Notes under the pieces: generated by a model
Told to the model about the DNA's origin: nothing
What the model saw: only the letters and a program-made list of their open reading frames with translations
The model's database searches: none
Translations under genes and position numbers: made by a program
In this document: positions 7,397 to 23,490 of the stretch, piece by piece
Numbering within the stretch: the first letter of the stretch is position 1
Layout: each line of letters starts with the position of its first letter
Assembly: GCA_045430275.1 (NCBI GenBank)
Contig: JAILXU010000016.1
Coordinates: 1-64,000, forward strand
DNA length: 64,000 bases
DNA from: Oceanobacter sp045430275
GTDB lineage: Bacteria; Pseudomonadota; Gammaproteobacteria; Pseudomonadales; Oceanobacteraceae
Direction: 5' to 3'

Positions 7397-8110
7397 TTGA
7401 CGATTTCGGATCATTCCCAGGAAGTCATTACTCTCATTACTGCTCGAGGGGGGTCGAAAGGACTTAAAAACAAGAATATCCTCCCGATGTGTGGCCACCC
7501 ATTGATTAGCTGGACAATTAGAGCATCTACGAAATGTCCTCTGGTATCACAAACCATTGTGACTACGGACAGTGAGCAGATTGCTTCTGTATCCGAACAA
7601 TACAGTGCCAGCGTTATCAAGCGTCCTGCTCATCTTGCCAGTGATACCAGCACCAGCGATGATGCAATCAGTCATGCTTTATCCGAGATACAAGCAACGT
7701 CGAACGACCCGATTATTGCTCTACTACAGCCAACGTCACCACTTCGTACATCACTGCATTTATCTGAAGCCATCGAACTCTTTCTGGCAAACGAACAGCA
7801 ATCTGTAATTGCGGTTTATGAACCCAAACACAGCCCAATCAAATCTTTTGTCGTTAGTGAAGATAACTACCTCTCTGGCTTGTACACTCCTTCGGCTCCC
7901 TTTCAGGCTCGGCAATCCTTGCCAACAGCCTATCAGCCCAACGGTGCTATTTACCTGTTCCGAATGTCATCATTCAAACGTGAAAACATGATACCCAGAG
8001 GTCTAATCCGACCTTATATTATGTCGTCCAAGCTATCTATTGATATTGACGATAAATATGATTTTGACCTCGCCGAATCCATTTTAAGGAATACGCTCAA
8101 TGAAGCCTGA
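7397..8110 (+). CDS. neuA: CMP-N-acetylneuraminate cytidylyltransferase
   Basis: Activates sialic acid with CTP to CMP-sialic acid, the donor for sialyltransferases. The N-terminal nucleotide-binding signature ITARGGSKGLKNKN is clear, and LLQPTSPLR and DIDDKYDFDLAE follow at the usual places. At about 237 residues it has only the synthetase domain and lacks the C-terminal esterase domain of the E. coli enzyme. A TTG at 7397 is preferred because GGAGA lies 6 bases upstream. The in-frame GTG at 7361 would overlap the preceding gene. The last 11 bases overlap neuB. Confidence 0.85.
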   Translation: MTISDHSQEVITLITARGGSKGLKNKNILPMCGHPLISWTIRASTKCPLVSQTIVTTDSEQIASVSEQYSASVIKRPAHLASDTSTSDDAISHALSEIQATSNDPIIALLQPTSPLRTSLHLSEAIELFLANEQQSVIAVYEPKHSPIKSFVVSEDNYLSGLYTPSAPFQARQSLPTAYQPNGAIYLFRMSSFKRENMIPRGLIRPYIMSSKLSIDIDDKYDFDLAESILRNTLNEA

Positions 8111-9140
8111 ATTTTCCATTCAAAATCGTTTAATCGGATATAATCACCCGCCTCTGGTGATTGCAGAAATTGGCATCAACCATGAAGGCTCGCTGAATAC
8201 CGCTTTTGAAATGGTAGACGCAGCCATTGAAGCAGGTGCAGAGATCATCAAGCACCAGACACACGTTGTCGAAGACGAAATGTCTAATCACGCCAAAGCG
8301 GTTGTGCCAGGCAATGCAGATGTCTCCATCTATGAAATTATGGAGCGCTGTGCACTGAACGAAGAAGATGAAATCAAGCTGAAGGAATACGTAGAAAGCA
8401 AGGGAGCCATATTCATCAGCACGCCTTTCTCAAGGGCAGCGGCAGAAAGGCTGAAGCGCATGAATATTGAGGCTTACAAGATTGGGTCGGGTGAGTGTAA
8501 TAATTATCCCCTGATCGATCTGGTTGCTTCATATGGGAAACCCATCATTCTGAGCACCGGTATGAACAGCATCGAATCGGTATCAAAAGCCGTCGATATC
8601 ATCAGAAAGCACAAGGTTCCCTATGCCCTGCTGCACTGTACCAATGTGTATCCAACCCCTGATCATCTGATTCGGTTAGGAGGAGTTACAGAGCTGGAAC
8701 AGCATTTCCCTGATGCCGTTGTCGGCCTGTCTGACCACAGTATTGATAACCTCGCCTGTCTGGGCTCTGTCGCTATCGGTGCTTCTGTATTGGAACGTCA
8801 CTTTACAGACACCAAGTCGCGACCAGGGCCAGATATTTCATGTTCCATGGACATTCAGGAATGTCGTGAACTGATTGAGCAATCGGCACGAATGGCCAGT
8901 ATGCGAGGTGGTAGCAAATCTTTAATTGATGAAGAGGTCATCACCAGTGATTTCGCCTACGCCAGTGTCGTCACCATTAAAGATATTGCCAAAGGCGAAG
9001 TATTCAGCCGGGACAATCTATGGGTAAAACGTCCGGGTACCGGAGACTTCCTGGCGGAGTCCTTTGAAAAACTTCTTGGCAAAGAGGCAATAACAGATAT
9101 TCCTAATGACACCCAGATCAAGGCAGAGCATGTCAGTTAA
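8100..9140 (+). CDS. neuB: N-acetylneuraminate synthase
   Basis: Condenses ManNAc with phosphoenolpyruvate to Neu5Ac. 346 residues with the NeuB barrel (EIGINHEGSL near residue 22, KHQTHVVEDEMS, the GSGECNNYPLI segment and GLSDHS) and a C-terminal SAF (antifreeze-like) domain beginning near residue 285 with DNLWVKRPGTGDF. The long conserved stretches match Neu5Ac synthases of the E. coli K1 type rather than pseudaminic or legionaminic acid synthases. It overlaps neuA by 11 bases and neuC by 11 bases, so the three are translated from one message. Confidence 0.92.
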   Translation: MKPEFSIQNRLIGYNHPPLVIAEIGINHEGSLNTAFEMVDAAIEAGAEIIKHQTHVVEDEMSNHAKAVVPGNADVSIYEIMERCALNEEDEIKLKEYVESKGAIFISTPFSRAAAERLKRMNIEAYKIGSGECNNYPLIDLVASYGKPIILSTGMNSIESVSKAVDIIRKHKVPYALLHCTNVYPTPDHLIRLGGVTELEQHFPDAVVGLSDHSIDNLACLGSVAIGASVLERHFTDTKSRPGPDISCSMDIQECRELIEQSARMASMRGGSKSLIDEEVITSDFAYASVVTIKDIAKGEVFSRDNLWVKRPGTGDFLAESFEKLLGKEAITDIPNDTQIKAEHVS

Positions 9141-10266
9141 AAAAATTCTGTTTCTCACTGGAACCCGGGCAGATTACGGCAAATTAAAAGCACTCATTCA
9201 GGCTGTCGACAATTCGTCTGAATTCGAGTTGCATATTTTTGCCACCGGAATGCATATGCAACGCCGCTTTGGCATGACAGTCAACGAGGTTAAAAAATCT
9301 GGGTTCAAAGATATTTACACGTATATCAACCAGAATCACGGGGACAGTATGGACATTGTTCTCGCTAAAACAGTCACTGGTTTAAGCGATTACTGCAAGG
9401 AACTGCAGCCTGACCTGCTGGTCGTACACGGAGACCGGGTCGAAGCCCTCGCAGGTGCTATTGTGGGATCCATGAATAATATTCTGGTCGGCCATATTGA
9501 AGGTGGTGAGGTTTCCGGGACAATCGATGAATTGATTCGTCATTCAGTCTCGAAGCTTGCACATCAACACCTGGTTTGCAATCAATCAGCTTATAACCGT
9601 CTGTTGCAATTGGGCGAAAATCCAGATCATATCCATATCATTGGTTCACCCGATATGGATGTTATGGTTAGCAAAGATCTGCCTTCACTTGCCGAAACCA
9701 AGGAGCATTACGAGCTTGAATTTGATGACTACGCGATTCTGCTACACCATCCGGTAACGACCGAAGTGAATGATATCGAACACCAGGTACATCAAATAAC
9801 CAATGCAATTATTGATTCCAAAATCAATTATATTGTCATCCTGCCAAATAATGACCATGGTTCGGACAGTATTTTAAAGGTTTATAACGACAAGTTAAGC
9901 GGCCAGAAAAACATCAAAATTTTTCCTAGCATTCGTTTTGAATACTTTCTGACCTTGTTAAAGCATTGTCTGTTTATTATTGGAAATTCCAGCGCAGGAA
10001 TTCGAGAAGCCCCAGTCTATGGCATACCGACCATTAATATTGGTTCGCGCCAAAATAACCGGGCATTTGCTGAATCAGTTATCAATGTACCTGAAAATAA
10101 AGACCAAATTCTCGAGCAAATTCAGTCCATTCAAGGGCGTCGTTTTACACCCTCAGTAGACTTTGGAGAAGGTGATAGTGCCAAGAAATTTCTTTCTGTA
10201 ATCAGCCAGAACAGTTTCTGGTCAACCAGTAAGCAAAAGCTATTTTTTGACTTGTCAGCCCATTAA
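9130..10266 (+). CDS. neuC: UDP-N-acetylglucosamine 2-epimerase (hydrolysing)
   Basis: Makes ManNAc from UDP-GlcNAc, the first committed step to sialic acid. 378 residues with GTRADYGKL at the N-terminus, HGDRVEAL, GHIEGGEVSGTIDE, the LLHHPVTTE motif and GNSSAGIREAP near the C-terminus, all standard for the epimerase 2 family. ATG 9130 is chosen over the earlier in-frame start because SVKKILFLTGTRADYG is the normal N-terminus. The stop overlaps by 4 bases (10263-10266) with the stop of the converging gene on the other strand. Confidence 0.92.
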   Translation: MSVKKILFLTGTRADYGKLKALIQAVDNSSEFELHIFATGMHMQRRFGMTVNEVKKSGFKDIYTYINQNHGDSMDIVLAKTVTGLSDYCKELQPDLLVVHGDRVEALAGAIVGSMNNILVGHIEGGEVSGTIDELIRHSVSKLAHQHLVCNQSAYNRLLQLGENPDHIHIIGSPDMDVMVSKDLPSLAETKEHYELEFDDYAILLHHPVTTEVNDIEHQVHQITNAIIDSKINYIVILPNNDHGSDSILKVYNDKLSGQKNIKIFPSIRFEYFLTLLKHCLFIIGNSSAGIREAPVYGIPTINIGSRQNNRAFAESVINVPENKDQILEQIQSIQGRRFTPSVDFGEGDSAKKFLSVISQNSFWSTSKQKLFFDLSAH

Positions 10267-11279
10267 TCTAATGGAGGCACAGGCAACAGCTTAACACCAA
10301 TGTTGCTATAAGCCTCCATCATTCCTTTCAAGCTTTCAGGCATAGCCTGAAGGTGTTCAATGCCCACAGCAACACTCTCAATGGAGTCACCATACATTAA
10401 CTTGGCATTAAATAAGACTGTACTACTACATGAAACTATATATGCGGCAGGATTATCTTGAAGGTACTCCTCCAAGCATAATGAATCGTGTTCCAGGATG
10501 CTATATGTATCGTCCATCAGTTCATTTTTATCCGAACGAGGATGAGGAGCAAACAAAACCGTCTTAACACCTTTTGAATCCAGATATTGTTTGATTACTT
10601 GTGTTATTTTTGAAATAACTTCTTCTTGCATTGCTCCGGCACGAGAGAGTGGTTGCCCAACAACAATCGCCACATTCAAGGTAGTAGAGTTTTTAGTTGC
10701 ATGAAAAGAGGGTATCTGAATTTTTTTACTATCAGGATAATGTGCACCCAAGCCATGGAAACAATAGATACCTTTGACAACATCCATATCGGCTCCAATA
10801 CGCTCTCCATGAATCTCGACCAGAGCCAAATGCCCAAAACATCCATAAGCAATTCTTTTAGACCAGTGTCTGGATTCGTTATTCCAGCGTTCTGAAGCAT
10901 CCTCTTCAACAAGATTCAGGGAACCGTCGGGTATCAAACTAATACTAACCCTATTAGGCCCTAGCTGCTTGAGACAGGACCCGACTAAGACATTACATAG
11001 AAAAGTGTCGACTCTGGCCATATAAAGTATTAATTTATTCTGACCCAAATGAGACTTGACCAACCGCAAAAGATCAAGAATTTTTTTAATACGGTCAAAC
11101 CAACCTCTGCAAGACTTATTGATATAAACAGTATCAAAATATTTCTCAGACAAATATTGATACACAGACAATGAAGTTACCAAAAAAACCGGTTCAACGA
11201 GACCTTCAATATCAATTATTTTCATTGCTGATAAAGCTTGAAGCTCTGTTTCAATAAAAAATATATGCTTAACGACCAA
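10263..11279 (-). CDS. putative sialyltransferase-like GT-B glycosyltransferase
   Basis: 338 residues, not closely similar to the two repeat-borne genes, but with the same order of landmarks: a short acidic motif (P117-D118-G119 in IPDGSLN), an HP motif (H246-P247 in APHPRSD) and a serine-rich motif (SCSSTVLF, 283-290). This pattern fits the bacterial sialyl/polysialyltransferase group, though the first position of the acidic motif is proline. The start is a TTG; an ATG slightly upstream is out of frame. It is the last gene of a minus-strand group with the GT-A gene and waaC, and more AT-rich than the housekeeping genes. Likely acts on LPS or capsule sugar; acceptor unknown. Confidence 0.55.
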   Translation of the reverse strand: MVVKHIFFIETELQALSAMKIIDIEGLVEPVFLVTSLSVYQYLSEKYFDTVYINKSCRGWFDRIKKILDLLRLVKSHLGQNKLILYMARVDTFLCNVLVGSCLKQLGPNRVSISLIPDGSLNLVEEDASERWNNESRHWSKRIAYGCFGHLALVEIHGERIGADMDVVKGIYCFHGLGAHYPDSKKIQIPSFHATKNSTTLNVAIVVGQPLSRAGAMQEEVISKITQVIKQYLDSKGVKTVLFAPHPRSDKNELMDDTYSILEHDSLCLEEYLQDNPAAYIVSCSSTVLFNAKLMYGDSIESVAVGIEHLQAMPESLKGMMEAYSNIGVKLLPVPPLD

Positions 11280-11299
11280 TACTCATACCCACTAATAAC

Positions 11300-12025
11300 T
11301 CAAAACCAATACTTTTTAATCCAAGGAGCTGCCTTGTAAATATCATAAGAGCCATCCATCACATCTTCAGGATCCGGCTTGCCATGAAATTGAACCACTC
11401 TGGCTCCTTCTGGCAACACTGCCTCACCTTCAACTTTCATCCAACCCAATCTTCGTAGCACAACACCAAGACGCCCATACGTGCGTGAGATACGTGCATC
11501 ACACTGTTTTTTAAAGGAAACAACCCACTCTTCTGGCCATATATCTGTATCAACAACTTTTTCAGTTATCCAGTCCTGATCGCCTTTATAGTGCTGCATA
11601 ATATAATCTGAATTACTCTGAAAAGAATCCCAGATTTGTTGCTGGCTGCCAATAGTGAACCGGAATACAGAACTGTTCAAAGCTCCTGTTAGTAAATCTC
11701 GAGATGCCAAAAAACAACCGGGCTTATAAGCAAAAAAAACATCAAGTTCGTCAACAATAACAACATCCAAATCCAAATAAAGAAAGTCTCCCTGCAAACC
11801 ATAGAGTTCTTTCTGGAATAGACTTAATTTATACCACCAGCCCGACAGGGAACTATCCTGTATGTCCAGTGGTTTGACACTTGAGTTCAAACCAGCATCA
11901 TTATCAGTCAAACAATATAGAACAAACTCCCCACTCACTTGGCAGGAAATCATATTATAAAGGCGGTTAACATAATCAGCCGAGTACTTATCACCCCACT
12001 TAACACATATAAACTGATATATCAT
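11300..12025 (-). CDS. putative GT-A glycosyltransferase
   Basis: 241 residues, cytosolic, no signal or membrane segment. A DLDVVIVDELD motif near residue 105 looks like the DxD metal/nucleotide-sugar site of GT-A enzymes. GDQDWI near residue 148 and QFHGKPDPED near residue 213 are typical of small GT8-like capsule and LPS sugar transferases. The start ATG overlaps the waaC stop (ATGA), so it is co-translated with the heptosyltransferase. Donor and acceptor cannot be read from sequence. Confidence 0.6.
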   Translation of the reverse strand: MIYQFICVKWGDKYSADYVNRLYNMISCQVSGEFVLYCLTDNDAGLNSSVKPLDIQDSSLSGWWYKLSLFQKELYGLQGDFLYLDLDVVIVDELDVFFAYKPGCFLASRDLLTGALNSSVFRFTIGSQQQIWDSFQSNSDYIMQHYKGDQDWITEKVVDTDIWPEEWVVSFKKQCDARISRTYGRLGVVLRRLGWMKVEGEAVLPEGARVVQFHGKPDPEDVMDGSYDIYKAAPWIKKYWF

Positions 12026-13047
12026 AAAGAGTGCCCTTGCAATTCCATCAATGCATCAAAAACATATTGGGCTGACAAATACTCATAGCAAGGAGGAATA
12101 TCTTGACGGTTCAATTTAGGGCATTGTTTAAGCCGACATGGAGAGCACTCATAACTCGACTGTAAATTAGTCACCTGTTTTCCCATAGCCCCTGTTAGCA
12201 CAACACTGGTACTACCAAAAATAGAGACAGTCGGTATCCCAATACCAGCAGCCACATGCATTAACCCGGTATCAACGCCCACAGCCCCGGACGAATGAGC
12301 AATGATGGAGGATAATTTCCATAAACTGCATTTAGGCAATACCTCTCCCCATCCTGCCTTATCCACTAGCCGCTGAGCTCGATCCTGCTCCTTTGCACTC
12401 CCCCAGGGAAGCAAAACTTTTTTGTCAGCTTGTTTAGCAAGTTTCAGCAATTCAACCCAGTATTCTTCTGGCCAATGCTTGGAATCCCAAGTTGTACCAT
12501 GAAGAAAAACAAGATGATTTTTCCATTGTTCAGGGCATTCATCCAGAGCATTAATATCAATACCAAAGTCAGCAGCCCCTGACATCGGGTAATTCAGAGC
12601 TTGAGAAAATAACTGCCGGGTTTTATCGATGGCATTAGATGCTGATACTGAATAACCAGTTTTATAGAAAAATCGTGTTTCTGAATCCGTTGCACAGTCC
12701 GAATCAACACCAACAACAGGTGCCCCCGATAACCAGGCCACGCGTGCAGACTTTATTCGGCCTTGTGCATCAATAACCAGATCATAATCTTGCTCGCGTA
12801 ACCAACGATAAAAAGACCATTGCTCTTTTAATGTTGCCATAGCCAAGCGTTGCTTTTTCCAACGCAAGCGACCATGCGGAATAACTTGCTGTATTCCAGG
12901 GTGTAATCTTGCAATATCTGAAAATGGCTCTTCACAGAGCCAATCAATGATCAAATCAGGATCTGCCTTTAATGCTTCTGTTACGGCTGGCAAAGTATGA
13001 AGAATATCACCTAGTGCTGACATTTTAACGATCAGAATTTTTGTCAT
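12022..13047 (-). CDS. waaC: lipopolysaccharide heptosyltransferase I
   Basis: Adds the first heptose to Kdo of the LPS inner core from ADP-heptose. 341 residues of the GT9 family. The N-terminus (ILIVKMSALGDILHTLPAV) and the IDWLCEEPFSDIARLHPG segment match WaaC rather than WaaF. The C-terminal donor site has SSGAVGVDTGLMHVAAG. The C-terminal SPCRLKQCP stretch adds cysteines. It begins 47 bases after chpC on the same strand and is followed by two glycosyltransferases. Confidence 0.85.
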   Translation of the reverse strand: MTKILIVKMSALGDILHTLPAVTEALKADPDLIIDWLCEEPFSDIARLHPGIQQVIPHGRLRWKKQRLAMATLKEQWSFYRWLREQDYDLVIDAQGRIKSARVAWLSGAPVVGVDSDCATDSETRFFYKTGYSVSASNAIDKTRQLFSQALNYPMSGAADFGIDINALDECPEQWKNHLVFLHGTTWDSKHWPEEYWVELLKLAKQADKKVLLPWGSAKEQDRAQRLVDKAGWGEVLPKCSLWKLSSIIAHSSGAVGVDTGLMHVAAGIGIPTVSIFGSTSVVLTGAMGKQVTNLQSSYECSPCRLKQCPKLNRQDIPPCYEYLSAQYVFDALMELQGHSL

Positions 13048-13094
13048 TATCTTTACAGTCTTTATCCGTAAAACGATCTGTCCAACAAAGTGTT

Positions 13095-13574
13095 TTACCC
13101 AATATATTTGAGCAGTTCTTCTTCAATCTGATCCACATCAGGAATAAAGGCAGACTCCTCTCCATCGACACTCACAGCCATCACATCCAGAGGCCCAGCC
13201 CCCATAGCATCTACTTTCTGAATATCCTGAGCATATACTTTTTTCAATTTTGGAATACCTTGTACCAGCAAACCAAAAAAAGGCATGTCGCGATGCTGCC
13301 CCACACCATTAATAATGGCAAATCGTGCATTAGGGTTGGGGGAAGGTGCCAACTTGTCATTCAGAATTTCATAGCACACAACAGGTACTGCGACGCCACG
13401 CCAATGAATGCGCCCCAACATCCAGTCAATACTGGAGTTGGTGGTCAAAAGCTGAGAAAAAGGAATAATTTCCGCCACGGTTACGTTGGGCAAAATTAAG
13501 TTTCGATCACGCAAGGGCATCATCAGACAGTCAATCTGACCTGTCTGTTCAATGGTGGCTGGATTTTGCTTCAT
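13095..13574 (-). CDS. chpC: CheW-like adaptor ChpC
   Basis: 159 residues forming a single CheW domain (LPNVTVAEIIPF near residue 28, GRIHWRGVAVPVV near 53). ChpC-type adaptors link chemoreceptor and the ChpA kinase in the type IV pilus chemosensory system. It overlaps the end of chpB by 26 bases and is the last gene of the pilG-chpC order, as in Pseudomonas aeruginosa. Confidence 0.85.
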   Translation of the reverse strand: MKQNPATIEQTGQIDCLMMPLRDRNLILPNVTVAEIIPFSQLLTTNSSIDWMLGRIHWRGVAVPVVCYEILNDKLAPSPNPNARFAIINGVGQHRDMPFFGLLVQGIPKLKKVYAQDIQKVDAMGAGPLDVMAVSVDGEESAFIPDVDQIEEELLKYIG

Positions 13575-14619
13575 GATTCATCGTCCAATCATTTTTTAAT
13601 CGATTGACCAACTGATTGGCCAGCTGAAATGGATCACCCCTGAACTTAACTCGCTCGGTCTCAAGGGCACTTTCCGGCATAGAAGAATTAATACAGCTTT
13701 CGGGACTTTGCACCCAAACCGGTAAATCAGGTACATTCATGGACATAATCGCCTCAGAGCCATCATTACCCATACCACTGAATAAAATAACACCCGATAC
13801 AAATTGATAATGACCAACAACCGTCTGTATCACTTGATCAATGGATGGGCCATACGGCCCTGGCCAATCTTTTTCGGTGGATAAAAGTAGCCCTGCCGAT
13901 GAAAAAGCAAACTGCTTTTTAATGGGAGCAACCAATACCTGTCCAGCACGAAGAGGTTCATTTTCCTGTAAGGTCACCAAATTGTACGCAGAGTGACGTC
14001 CAATCGTCGTTGACAGAGTTTCCTCAAAGCGCTCATCTATATGCTGAGCATAGACAAAGGCAATTGGTAATCCTGCTGGTAATGCGTCCAAAAAATCCTT
14101 GACGGCTGGCGGCCCTCCCAATGAAGCACCGAGCACCCAAACACCAGACGCTGGACGATTCTGAAAATCCATATCAGAAAAAACAGTTGGCAACGGCAAG
14201 CGCTGAACCTGCCTGCTGGTACCAATCCGGGCTTCATCCAAAGCCCTTATCACAGCCAGTGATTGATCAGATTCTGCTGTATCAGGCATTTTTCGGGCAA
14301 CTTCGCTCAATTTCTCATACAAGCGCTTTTGCCAACGAGGAAAAGAATGTGAGGTCTTTGAAGGTGCCTGTTCAAACCCGAGCAGCACAGGAACTTCACC
14401 ATCCAATAAACTGTCCAGCCATTCACAGGGTTCAGGAAGGTCATCCAAAACCACATCAACCAGCCAGACATCCAGACTGCAATCGCTTGCGTCGTACCAT
14501 TCCATTCGATCAGGATCAGTACAAACAACAACATCAAACCCCAGGTGCAGCATTGTTGAACTCAACATATGTTGCTGCAAACGATCATCAGCCAAAATGC
14601 CAACTTTGGGCAGGGGCAT
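13549..14619 (-). CDS. chpB: chemoreceptor methylesterase ChpB
   Basis: 356 residues. The C-terminal half is a CheB methylesterase domain with the catalytic serine in GASLGGPP (near residue 164), the histidine in AQHID and the aspartate in FSGMGNDGSE. It would remove methyl groups from PilJ. The N-terminal 110 residues resemble a degenerate receiver domain (VGILADDRLQQHML) without a clear phospho-acceptor arrangement. The ATG lies one base after the chpA stop. Confidence 0.85.
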   Translation of the reverse strand: MPLPKVGILADDRLQQHMLSSTMLHLGFDVVVCTDPDRMEWYDASDCSLDVWLVDVVLDDLPEPCEWLDSLLDGEVPVLLGFEQAPSKTSHSFPRWQKRLYEKLSEVARKMPDTAESDQSLAVIRALDEARIGTSRQVQRLPLPTVFSDMDFQNRPASGVWVLGASLGGPPAVKDFLDALPAGLPIAFVYAQHIDERFEETLSTTIGRHSAYNLVTLQENEPLRAGQVLVAPIKKQFAFSSAGLLLSTEKDWPGPYGPSIDQVIQTVVGHYQFVSGVILFSGMGNDGSEAIMSMNVPDLPVWVQSPESCINSSMPESALETERVKFRGDPFQLANQLVNRLKNDWTMNHEAKSSHH

Positions 14620-14620
14620 G

Positions 14621-22581
<7,961 letters not shown>

Positions 22582-22591
<10 letters not shown>

Positions 22592-23466
22592 TCGGTCTCC
22601 CGTGTTGTATCGAGTTGCTTCCGAACAAAGGCGGTCACCTTGCCGTTACGACAGGGCTGAACCAGCCGATTACGCCAGTCAACAATTTCCCCGGAACCAA
22701 TCACAAGTATTCCTCCAGGGGCCAGTCTTTCGACAAGCAAATTCAGAATCTCTTTTCGACGCCATCTACGAAAATAAATCAGCACATTCTGACAATAAAT
22801 CAGATGCTGAGATCGCAAAGGGAAAGCGCCCAGATTCAATATATTGACCTGAGTGAAGCAGCAACGCTGTTGAATATTATCCTTGACCCGAATACGGCCT
22901 GATTCTGTTAGTTCCACACCAGATTGCTGGTAGGTCTCAGGTATCCAGGCAAGGGCATTACGAGCGTATTCAGCACTGCGAGCCTTACGCAATACGAAAG
23001 TAGAGATGTCCGTTCCGGTAACAGCATAGGTTTCGCCAGTACCTGTAGCATGCTCGGCCACCATGGCCAAGCTGTAGGTTTCTTCGCCGGAAGAACAACC
23101 TACACTCCAGATTTCCAGAGGCTTCCCAGCAGGCAATCGCTGAGAAACTTCCTGGCAATGCTGTGCAACAAAATCGAACGCATCGCGATCACGGAAAAAA
23201 CGGGTTTCCTGTACAGTCAAACGATCAACCAGAGTGTTCCACTCAATCGCCCCGGCAGGACCAGACACAACCTTGTCAAAGTAGGATGCATAACTGTCAC
23301 AGCCTATTTCCTTCATACGAAGGCCAAGGCTCGTCTGCAGGAAAGAGCGCCGCTGTTCCGGCATACTCATTCCCGTCCGTTCTTCCAGTAGCGCCTGCCA
23401 ACGAAGAAATTGTTCGTCATCCAGCACTGGCAATGTGCTCATCACAGAATGCATCTGTTGACTCAT
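22582..23466 (-). CDS. pilK: chemoreceptor methyltransferase PilK
   Basis: CheR-family S-adenosylmethionine-dependent methyltransferase, about 294 residues. The N-terminal helical domain is followed by the SAM-binding segment EIWSVGCSSGEE, then TGTDIS, and the YCQNVLIYF signature near residue 225. It would methylate PilJ and so counter ChpB. The ATG at 23466 is chosen; a TTG six codons earlier is also open. It sits 24 bases after pilJ and overlaps chpA by 10 bases. Confidence 0.9.
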
Positions 23467-23490
23467 ACCAGAACACCACAGCAAGGTTCA

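Noticed and set aside
8100..9140. NeuB as a pseudaminic or legionaminic acid synthase.
   Set aside because: Long conserved segments match Neu5Ac synthase, and the amination/acetylation genes of the other pathways are absent.
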